The notes under the pieces: model-generated
What the model saw: the letters and a program-made list of their open reading frames with translations, nothing else
The model's database searches: none
What the model was told of the DNA's origin: nothing
Translations under genes and position numbers: made by a program
NCBI RefSeq assembly: GCF_024752025.1
Contig: NZ_JANTPU010000001.1
Span: 744,001-808,000 of the forward strand
Direction of reading: 5' to 3'
DNA length: 64,000 nt
Source of the DNA: Pseudidiomarina sp. CB1
GTDB lineage: Bacteria > Pseudomonadota > Gammaproteobacteria > Enterobacterales > Alteromonadaceae
Shown: one piece after another, positions 57,527 to 64,000 of the stretch
How positions within the stretch are numbered: the first letter of the stretch is position 1
How the letters are laid out: each line of letters starts with the position of its first letter

Positions 57527-58086
57527 GTTTAGTTTCTGCCCTTATTGCTATTGGTGTTTTAGCGCTGGTATTCGGCCTCGTGCTGGGCTTTGCCGCGGTA
57601 CGTTTTAAAGTCGAGAGCGATCCGATCGTCGACCAAATCGATGCCATTCTGCCACAAACCCAATGCGGCCAATGCGGTTACCCTGGCTGTCGCCCCTACG
57701 CCGAAGCCATTGCTAATGGTGACGAAATTAATAAATGTCCACCAGGTGGTGAAGCCACCATTAAAGCGCTTGCTGACTTGCTTGGCGTCGAAGCGAAGCC
57801 ATTAGATGCCGCGCACGGTGAAGAAGACGTCAAAAAAGTTGCCGTCATTCGCGAAGACGAATGTATTGGCTGCACCAAATGTATTCAGGCTTGCCCCGTC
57901 GACGCAATTCTTGGTGCTGCCAAGCAAATGCATACCGTCATCGCACACGAGTGCACGGGCTGTGACTTGTGTGTTGAACCCTGCCCCGTTGACTGCATTG
58001 ATATGGTGCCCGTTCCAACGCGACCAGAAAATTGGCAGTGGGATTTAGAACAAATCCCAGTGCAAATTGTGGAGGCAAAGCAGTAA
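57523..58086 (+). CDS. rnfB: Rnf complex iron-sulfur subunit RnfB
   Basis: A 187-residue subunit with an N-terminal TM helix (~5-25), a 4Fe-4S site in [17 protein letters not shown], and two ferredoxin motifs [16 protein letters not shown] and [16 protein letters not shown]. It relays electrons from ferredoxin towards RnfC or the membrane subunits. Overlaps with rnfA (ATGA) and rnfC (TAATG) show tight coupling. Confidence 0.96.
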   Translation: MSLVSALIAIGVLALVFGLVLGFAAVRFKVESDPIVDQIDAILPQTQCGQCGYPGCRPYAEAIANGDEINKCPPGGEATIKALADLLGVEAKPLDAAHGEEDVKKVAVIREDECIGCTKCIQACPVDAILGAAKQMHTVIAHECTGCDLCVEPCPVDCIDMVPVPTRPENWQWDLEQIPVQIVEAKQ

Positions 58087-59720
58087 TGTCCTCAAGCGCA
58101 AACATTAAAGCGATTGAAGCTGGCCAAATTTGGTCGTTTCCTGGTAGTATTCATCCACCCGAGCGCAAAGATTTGTCGAATCAAACCGCAATAGCCGACA
58201 TGCCATTAGCAGATAGTTACGTGGTGCCTGTTAAACAGCACTCTGGCGCGGCTGGGGAAATCTGTATTACGGTAGGTGAACGCGTCTTACGCGGTCAGCC
58301 ATTAACGAAAAGTGGCGTGAGCATGGGCTTACCCGTGCATGCCCCCACCTCGGGAACGGTTACCGCCATTGGTCCCGGACGTATTGCGCATCCTTCAGGG
58401 ATGGCCGACATCGTCATTCGTATTGCTGCCGACGGCCAAGATGAAGCAATAGCGCACACCGGATTAACGGATTACGAGCAGGTCGCGCGCGCTGATTTGC
58501 TCGAACGCATTCGCGCTGCAGGTATCGCAGGTTTGGGCGGAGCTGGCTTTCCGACCGCGCAAAAACTCGCCTTGCAACGGCCGATTGACTACTTGATCAT
58601 TAATGGCGTTGAGTGCGAACCCTACATTAGCGCCGACGACCGTTTAATGCGTGAACATGCAAAGACGATTTTAGACGGCGCAAAAATTTTATTACACTTA
58701 GCGGATGCCAAGAAAGGCTTGGTTGCCGTTGAGGACAACAAACCCGAAGCCATTGCTGCACTCAAAGAAGCACTCGCAGACTATCCGCAATTTAGTTTGC
58801 GCGTCGTCCCCACCAAATATCCGTCAGGTGGCGAAAAACAACTGATTCAATTGCTGACAGGACGCCAAGTTCCAAGCCGTGGCTTGCCGATTGATATCGG
58901 CTTGTTGATGCAAAACGTAGGCACTGCCTACGCTGTTAGCCGCGCGATTCGCGATGGTGAGCCGTTAACGCAACGGGTAGTGACTGTAACTGGCGAAGCG
59001 GTACGACGCCCCGGTAATTATTGGGTGCGTATTGGCACGCCAGTTGCTGAAGTGTTACGCGAAGCTGGCTTTGAGCGGCAAAGTGACGAACAGCGAATTA
59101 TCATGGGCGGTCCCATGATGGGCTTCACCCTGCCCGACACTAATGTTCCAGTGGTTAAGATCACCAACTGTTTGCTCTTACCTAACGTTAGCGAACTTGC
59201 GCCGGCGCAACAAGAAATGCCGTGTATTCGCTGCGGCGCCTGCGCGGATGTCTGTCCTGCGCAACTCTTACCGCAACAATTACAATGGTTGGCAAAAGCG
59301 AAAGACTACGACGGCCTTGAACAGCAAAATCTGTTTGATTGTATCGAATGTGGCGCTTGCGCTTATGTTTGCCCCAGTGAAATCCCGCTGGTCCACTATT
59401 ACCGTAAAGCGAAAGCAGAAGTGCGTAATATGGCGCGTGAAAAAGCCAAGGCTGAGATTGCTCGCGAACGTTTCGAAGCACGCCAAGAACGTCTCGAACG
59501 CGAGAAGGAAGAGCGTTTAGAGCGGCACCGTAAAGCTGCAGAAGCGCGCAAGAAAGCCCAAGCAGAACAAGTGAAATCTGGCGGCGATAACCCGCAAGAT
59601 GCAGTACAAGCTGCGATTGCCCGCGCGAAAGCACGTAAAGCCGCACAGCAAAAAGCGGCGGCTGAGCAAGCAACGACTGAAGGCAAGAACGAGGCTAAAG
59701 ATGGAGAGAACAACGCATGA
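58086..59720 (+). CDS. rnfC: Rnf complex NADH/FMN subunit RnfC
   Basis: A 544-residue subunit with an NADH/FMN-binding domain (GLGGAGFPTAQKLAL at ~154-168, NGVECEPYISADDRLM at ~179-194) and two ferredoxin motifs, CIRCGACADVCP and CIECGACAYVCP. From about 450 the chain is a Lys/Ala/Glu/Arg-rich helical tail of roughly 95 residues, shorter than the repeat tail in enteric RsxC. The start ATG 58086 overlaps the rnfB stop; earlier in-frame ATG lacks homology. Confidence 0.95.
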   Translation: MSSSANIKAIEAGQIWSFPGSIHPPERKDLSNQTAIADMPLADSYVVPVKQHSGAAGEICITVGERVLRGQPLTKSGVSMGLPVHAPTSGTVTAIGPGRIAHPSGMADIVIRIAADGQDEAIAHTGLTDYEQVARADLLERIRAAGIAGLGGAGFPTAQKLALQRPIDYLIINGVECEPYISADDRLMREHAKTILDGAKILLHLADAKKGLVAVEDNKPEAIAALKEALADYPQFSLRVVPTKYPSGGEKQLIQLLTGRQVPSRGLPIDIGLLMQNVGTAYAVSRAIRDGEPLTQRVVTVTGEAVRRPGNYWVRIGTPVAEVLREAGFERQSDEQRIIMGGPMMGFTLPDTNVPVVKITNCLLLPNVSELAPAQQEMPCIRCGACADVCPAQLLPQQLQWLAKAKDYDGLEQQNLFDCIECGACAYVCPSEIPLVHYYRKAKAEVRNMAREKAKAEIARERFEARQERLEREKEERLERHRKAAEARKKAQAEQVKSGGDNPQDAVQAAIARAKARKAAQQKAAAEQATTEGKNEAKDGENNA

Positions 59721-60775
59721 CCTTTAAACTCGCGGCCTCACCTCATAGCCATCAACGCCGAACGACACAGCAAGTTATGCGTTGGGTTTATATGGCGTTA
59801 ATCCCAGGCCTATTGGCGTTAATCTACTTCTTTGGCTGGGGCGTGATCTGGCAACTTGGCCTCGCCATCATCACCGCGTGGGTGGCGGAAGCTGCGTGCA
59901 TGAGTTTACGCGGTCGCCCCATCGGCTTTGCTTGGCGCGATCACACCGCCCTCGTTACCGCCATACTACTCGCCATTAGTATTCCTGGCCTTGCGCCATG
60001 GTGGCTGATCGTTATCGGAACGGCATTTGCGGTCATTGTTGTGAAACACGTTTACGGCGGTGTTGGGCAAAATATCTTTAACCCAGCAATGGCTGGCTAT
60101 GTGTTGTTGCTGATTAGTTTTCCTGTGCAAATGACCAGTTGGCCACTACCGCAGCAAATTAGCCAGTTTGAGTTAAGCTTTCTTGATAGTGCTTCAGTGA
60201 TTTTCACCGGTTTCACCCCTGCCGGTTATAACCTTGAGCAACTGCGTATGGGGGCCGATGGCTTAACCATGGCGACGCCGCTCGATAGTCTGCGGACCGC
60301 GTTGAATCATCAGTTAACTGTGGGTGAGGCGCTGCAACAGCCGATTTTTGGTGAGCTGGCAGGGCTTGGTTGGCAATGGGTGAACCTTGCATTCTTGTTG
60401 GGGGGCTTGGTACTCCTGAAACAACGTATTATCAGCTGGCACATCCCTGGCGGCATGCTACTTGGTCTAATGATCCCAGCCACTCTGGCATGGCTGTTCG
60501 CCCCTGATCAGACCGTTTCGCCGCTGATGCACTTACTCAGCGGTGCAACCATGCTCGGCGCCTTCTTTATTGCCACCGATCCGGTTACCGCAGCAACCTC
60601 AAATCGCGGCCGCTTCTACTTCGGCGCACTCATTGGCTTTATCGTGTTTGCCATCCGGACTTGGGGAGGTTACCCCGACGCCGTGGCCTTTGCGGTGTTG
60701 CTGGCGAACATGACAGTGCCGGTTATCGATAAATACACACAACCCGTTGCCTATGGTCACGGAGGTCGCTCATGA
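59717..60775 (+). CDS. rnfD: Rnf complex membrane subunit RnfD
   Basis: A 352-residue inner-membrane subunit, about nine or ten TM helices. The FMN attachment region is SGATMLGAFFIATDPVTAAT, with covalently flavinylated Thr expected in SGAT; FNPAMAGYVLLLISFP is also typical. Together with RnfG it carries the periplasm-facing flavins. ATGA overlaps on both sides (rnfC and rnfG). Confidence 0.95.
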   Translation: MTFKLAASPHSHQRRTTQQVMRWVYMALIPGLLALIYFFGWGVIWQLGLAIITAWVAEAACMSLRGRPIGFAWRDHTALVTAILLAISIPGLAPWWLIVIGTAFAVIVVKHVYGGVGQNIFNPAMAGYVLLLISFPVQMTSWPLPQQISQFELSFLDSASVIFTGFTPAGYNLEQLRMGADGLTMATPLDSLRTALNHQLTVGEALQQPIFGELAGLGWQWVNLAFLLGGLVLLKQRIISWHIPGGMLLGLMIPATLAWLFAPDQTVSPLMHLLSGATMLGAFFIATDPVTAATSNRGRFYFGALIGFIVFAIRTWGGYPDAVAFAVLLANMTVPVIDKYTQPVAYGHGGRS

Positions 60776-61404
60776 TTGCTAAAAGCATGCAACGGAATGG
60801 TCTGATCCTTGCAGCCTTTGCCATTGTCGCAACGCTACTGGTCATGTTAACCGCGCGTTTGACCGCCGAACCTATCGCCCGTGAGGAACAACGCGAGTTG
60901 CTGCAAGTACTTAACCAGTTGCTGCCAGCCGAGATTCACGACAACGACTTGTATGCCTCATGTCGTTTGATTGAGCACGATGCACTCGCTAACGAACCGA
61001 CACCGATGTACCTTGCCACCTTGGCCGGCGAGCCGACTGCGGCGGGCATTGAAGTGGTGGCACCAAATGGTTACTCCGGAGCGATTCGTCTGCTTGTCGC
61101 TATTCGTTGGGACGACAGTGTGGCCGGTGTGCGTACGCTTAAACATCAAGAAACGCCAGGACTTGGCGATAAAATCGAACGTCGTAAAAGTAACTGGATC
61201 ACCAGTTTTAACGACATGACGGTGAAAGGCAGTGATGACTCACGCTGGGCAGTAAAGCGTGACGGCGGCGTATTCGACCAGTTTACGGGGGCGACCATCA
61301 CCCCGCGCGCGGTAGTGCAAGCCGTGGCTCGCGCTGTGCGAACCTTTAAAGCCAACAAAGAACAATGGGCGCAACAACCCACGAACTGTGGAGGTGCTGC
61401 ATGA
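60772..61404 (+). CDS. rnfG: Rnf complex FMN subunit RnfG
   Basis: A 210-residue protein with an N-terminal TM anchor (~10-30) and a periplasmic FMN-binding domain. [10 protein letters not shown] is conserved, and the flavinylation motif is [15 protein letters not shown], the second Thr being the likely attachment site. It partners RnfD. It overlaps rnfD and rnfE by 4 bp each. Confidence 0.94.
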   Translation: MIAKSMQRNGLILAAFAIVATLLVMLTARLTAEPIAREEQRELLQVLNQLLPAEIHDNDLYASCRLIEHDALANEPTPMYLATLAGEPTAAGIEVVAPNGYSGAIRLLVAIRWDDSVAGVRTLKHQETPGLGDKIERRKSNWITSFNDMTVKGSDDSRWAVKRDGGVFDQFTGATITPRAVVQAVARAVRTFKANKEQWAQQPTNCGGAA

Positions 61405-62087
61405 GTTACAAAGAAATCTCGTGGAATGGCTTGTGGGAGAACAACCCCGCCCTCGTCCAACTGTTAGGTTTATGTCCACTCTTGGCGGTCACCGCCACAG
61501 TGACTAACGCCCTAGGTCTTGGTTTAGCAACTTTACTAGTGTTAGTGGGCTCGAATATCACCGTGTCGCTCGTGCGCGAATGGGTTCCGAAAGAAATTCG
61601 TATCCCCGTCTTCGTGATGGTCATCGCCACCTTCGTTACCGTGATACAACTGCTGATGAATGCCTACGTCTACGGCTTGTATCAGTCACTAGGGATTTTT
61701 ATCCCATTGATCGTTACCAACTGCGCGATTATTGGCCGCGCCGAAGCCTTTGCCTCAAAGAATCCTTGGCGAAGAGCCGCCTTTGACGGCCTGATGATGG
61801 GCGTTGGCTTTACCTTAGTGCTGATCGTGCTCGGTGGCATACGCGAAGTGATAGGTAACGGTACGCTGTTCGACGGCGCTGACTTACTTCTCGGCGACTG
61901 GGCAGCAGCGCTTCGCATTGAAATTTTCTCGGTGGATTATCCGCTGCTACTCGCGATTCTGCCACCAGGTGCATTTATCGCCATGGGCTTTATTATCGCC
62001 GGTAAAAATTGGATCGACCATTACCGCGAGCAACGTGAAGCCAAGCCGGTAAAAGAAGTCACCCGTGCGCGTGTCACGTCTCAGTAA
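61401..62087 (+). CDS. rnfE: Rnf complex membrane subunit RnfE
   Basis: A 228-residue inner-membrane subunit, homologous to RnfA, with six TM helices. [25 protein letters not shown] and [21 protein letters not shown] carry the paired Cys motifs. ATG 61401 has GGAGG upstream and overlaps the rnfG stop. nth follows by 22 bp, as in E. coli, so the rnf transcript probably continues. Confidence 0.95.
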   Translation: MSYKEISWNGLWENNPALVQLLGLCPLLAVTATVTNALGLGLATLLVLVGSNITVSLVREWVPKEIRIPVFVMVIATFVTVIQLLMNAYVYGLYQSLGIFIPLIVTNCAIIGRAEAFASKNPWRRAAFDGLMMGVGFTLVLIVLGGIREVIGNGTLFDGADLLLGDWAAALRIEIFSVDYPLLLAILPPGAFIAMGFIIAGKNWIDHYREQREAKPVKEVTRARVTSQ

Positions 62088-62109
62088 GAAAGCAAAATAA
62101 GAACAGGTT

Positions 62110-62748
62110 ATGAACAAACAAAAACGCATCGAGATATTAACGCGTCTACGTGAAAATAATCCGAACCCAACCACAGAGCTCGAGTACAACTCGAGCTTTG
62201 AGCTTTTAATTGCCGTGCTGCTGTCAGCGCAAGCAACCGATGTTGGTGTGAACAAGGCGACACGCAAGTTATTTCCGGCGGCCAATACACCGGCGGCAAT
62301 GCTGGAACTTGGCGTCGATGGCGTTAAAAACTATATAAAGACCATCGGCTTATTTAATTCCAAGGCCGAGAACGTCATCAAAACCTGTGAGATCTTGGTC
62401 AATGACCATGGCGGCGAAGTGCCTGAAGATCGGGAGGCGCTCGAAAACCTACCCGGCGTTGGTCGCAAGACCGCGAATGTCGTGCTGAATACCGCCTTTG
62501 GTTGGCCCACGATTGCCGTTGACACCCATATCTTCCGCGTTTCGAACCGCACCAAGTTCGCCCCCGGCAAAACCGTGCGCGCCGTTGAAGATAAACTGGA
62601 AAAAGTGATCCCAGCAGAGTTCAAAGTCGACGCCCACCATTGGTTTATTTTGCACGGCCGCTACACCTGCATTGCCCGCAAACCGCGTTGCGGCAGTTGC
62701 ATTATTGAAGATTTGTGCGAATTTAAAGAAAAGACCTCAGACGAGTAA
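62110..62748 (+). CDS. nth: Endonuclease III (DNA glycosylase/AP lyase)
   Basis: Removes oxidised pyrimidines and cuts the strand. It has 212 residues. The helix-hairpin-helix [14 protein letters not shown] carries Lys120, and Asp138 follows in IAVDTHIFR. The 4Fe-4S ligands are Cys187, Cys194, Cys197 and Cys203, all at the E. coli numbers. It lies behind rnfE with a 22-bp gap. Confidence 0.97.
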   Translation: MNKQKRIEILTRLRENNPNPTTELEYNSSFELLIAVLLSAQATDVGVNKATRKLFPAANTPAAMLELGVDGVKNYIKTIGLFNSKAENVIKTCEILVNDHGGEVPEDREALENLPGVGRKTANVVLNTAFGWPTIAVDTHIFRVSNRTKFAPGKTVRAVEDKLEKVIPAEFKVDAHHWFILHGRYTCIARKPRCGSCIIEDLCEFKEKTSDE

Positions 62749-62759
62749 GGAGTACGACC

Positions 62760-63158
62760 ATGAGAATGTTACATACGATGCTACGCGTCGGTGACTTAGA
62801 GCGCTCGATCAAGTTCTATACCGAACTCCTCGGTATGAAACTGCTACGCCAAGCCGACAACGAAGAATACAAGTACACCCTTGCTTTTGTCGGCTATGGC
62901 GACGAGAAAGATCATACCGTGCTAGAACTGACCTACAACTGGGGCAAAAGTGAATACGACATGGGTGACGCTTACGGTCACATTGCTATTGGCGTTGAAG
63001 ACATTTATGGCTTATGCGAACAACTCGAGGCCAAAGGCGCCGACGTGTATCGTAAGCCAGGTCCAGTCAAAGGCGGCAAAACCGTGATTGCCTTCGTACG
63101 CGATCCTGACGGCTATGCTATTGAGCTTATTGACCGCAAACCAAGCGACGATTTATGA
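62760..63158 (+). CDS. gloA: Lactoylglutathione lyase (glyoxalase I)
   Basis: Converts the glutathione hemithioacetal of methylglyoxal to S-lactoylglutathione. It has 132 residues. The metal ligands His5, Glu56, His74 and Glu122 are at the E. coli GloA numbers, which suggests the nickel-type enzyme. It starts 11 bp after nth with GGAG upstream and overlaps rnt by 4 bp. Confidence 0.96.
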   Translation: MRMLHTMLRVGDLERSIKFYTELLGMKLLRQADNEEYKYTLAFVGYGDEKDHTVLELTYNWGKSEYDMGDAYGHIAIGVEDIYGLCEQLEAKGADVYRKPGPVKGGKTVIAFVRDPDGYAIELIDRKPSDDL

Positions 63159-63820
63159 GTGATTCAGACGCAAGTCTAATGAAACAACGTTTTCGCGGCT
63201 ATTTGCCGGTGGTCATCGACGTCGAGACCGCTGGCTTTAATGCGAAAACCGATGCGCTGTTAGAAATCGCCGCCGTAACCTTAAAGTTTGACGACGAAGG
63301 CTGGTTGCACCCCGACCAGACCTTCCACTATCACGTCGACCCGTTTGAGGGCGCAAACATTGAACAAGCGGCGCTTGATTTCAATGGCATAGACCCTGAT
63401 TCGCCGCTGCGCGGTGCGGTGCCCGAAGAAGAAGCCTTAAAAGAAATCTTCAAACCGATCCGCAAGGCGCAAAAAGACGCGGGCTGCCAGCGTTCAGTGT
63501 TGGTCGGCCATAACGCCACTTTCGATCATGGCTTTGTGATGGCTGCGGCCGAACGCGCAAACTTAAAGCGCAATCCGTTTCACCCGTTTGTGACTTTCGA
63601 TACCGCAGCTCTCGCTGCGTTAACACTCGGCCAAACGGTACTGATCAAAGCCTGCCAGGCTGCTGGCATTGCCTTTGATAGCAAAGAAGCGCACTCAGCG
63701 GTGTACGATACCGAACGCACCGCTGAACTCTTTTGTTGGATGGTCAACCGCTACAAAAACCTAGGTGGCTGGCCCCTTTCGCCCTCATCACTAGACTCAT
63801 CATCACGTAAGGAAGACTAA
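63155..63820 (+). CDS. rnt: Ribonuclease T
   Basis: DEDD-family 3'-5' exoribonuclease that trims tRNA and other stable RNA 3' ends. It has 221 residues. [11 protein letters not shown] holds the first Asp/Glu pair (Asp22, Glu24), [11 protein letters not shown] the second Asp, and [14 protein letters not shown] the His and last Asp. It overlaps gloA (ATGA), the same gloA-rnt pair as in E. coli. It may process the CCA-encoding tRNAs of this window. Confidence 0.96.
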   Translation: MSDSDASLMKQRFRGYLPVVIDVETAGFNAKTDALLEIAAVTLKFDDEGWLHPDQTFHYHVDPFEGANIEQAALDFNGIDPDSPLRGAVPEEEALKEIFKPIRKAQKDAGCQRSVLVGHNATFDHGFVMAAAERANLKRNPFHPFVTFDTAALAALTLGQTVLIKACQAAGIAFDSKEAHSAVYDTERTAELFCWMVNRYKNLGGWPLSPSSLDSSSRKED

Positions 63821-63821
63821 G

Positions 63822-64000
63822 TTGAAATACCCAGTAAGCCTTGCTGCCGCGATGGCAGCCGTTGTTGGTTTTGCGCCTAGCGCACAAGCAGAAATCCTAT
63901 GGCAAGACGTCAGCCTGACCTACTTGAATGGCAGCAACTACGAAGTCGGTGACAGTGACCGCCAAGTGCTGACCTTTGAACACGCGGCTGGCCATAGTTG
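63822..64000 (+). CDS. Outer-membrane channel, Tsx-like (5' end only)
   Basis: A partial gene: 59 residues from TTG 63822, which has AAGGAAG about 7 nt upstream. A signal peptide (ending AQA at ~23) is followed by EILWQDVSLTYLNGSNYEVG and TFEHAAGHSW, which resembles nucleoside-specific channel Tsx/OmpK-type proteins. It runs off the right edge, so the barrel is not seen. It begins 1 bp after the rnt stop. Confidence 0.65.
   Translation, partial: MKYPVSLAAAMAAVVGFAPSAQAEILWQDVSLTYLNGSNYEVGDSDRQVLTFEHAAGHS

Overview
This window looks like the chromosome of a marine or saline gammaproteobacterium of the order Alteromonadales, close to Idiomarina or Pseudidiomarina. That is an inference from gene content: a complete leucine-degradation (liu) cluster with aacS, valine-degradation genes, an rnfABCDGE-nth operon, a fused trpC-trpF, trmO-proS, ybbA/tesA divergence, and tight gammaproteobacterial-style gene packing. 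No phage, insertion sequence, CRISPR array or obvious defence island is visible. Almost every base is in a recognisable housekeeping or catabolic gene.

Region 1 (1-19.1 kb) is a branched-chain amino-acid catabolism block. A partial acyl-CoA dehydrogenase and mmsA (valine branch) lie next to an AraC-type regulator and a DMT exporter. Then come atoB, the MerR regulator liuR, liuABCDE, aacS, a membrane GGDEF/EAL-like protein whose catalytic motifs are eroded, and ETF-ubiquinone oxidoreductase. Together these take isovaleryl-CoA to acetoacetate and acetyl-CoA (liuABCDE), activate acetoacetate (aacS), cleave acetoacetyl-CoA (atoB) and pass the dehydrogenase electrons to quinone (ETF-QO).

Region 2 (18.6-33 kb) holds an H-NS-like protein, a secreted S9 peptidase, an exported DUF4097-like protein, trmO-proS, and a purine permease-gpt operon. 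A 2Fe-2S ferredoxin follows, then a long minus-strand operon ratA-rnfH-sixA-prmB-aroC-epmC-(NAD-kinase-like), with smpB divergent. Between proS and gpt there is a threefold 65-bp tandem repeat made of a palindromic REP-like element that also occurs at two tRNA arrays.

Region 3 (33-40 kb) is the whole tryptophan operon trpL-E-G-D-CF-B-A with a promoter, a leader peptide carrying three Trp codons in a row, and an attenuator. Adjacent genes in it overlap or nearly overlap.

Region 4 (40-56.9 kb) carries yfcH, yciB, an alpha/beta hydrolase, ybbP-ybbA/tesA, and a tRNA-Ala-Glu-Glu-Glu operon. Next come can, gltX, two tRNA-Val, a DUF2919 gene, uvrB, a MATE transporter and an aspartate-type aminotransferase. 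A 480-bp AT-rich gap with a cluster of DnaA boxes leads to two tRNA-Asn, followed by a glycosyltransferase-PAP2 phosphatase pair.

Region 5 (56.9-64 kb) is rnfABCDGE-nth, then gloA-rnt and the start of a Tsx-like outer-membrane channel gene.

The most interesting leads are the covarying palindromic repeat family, the catalytically eroded GGDEF/EAL protein inside the leucine-catabolism block, and the DnaA-box cluster. I did not find a clearly new multi-gene system.
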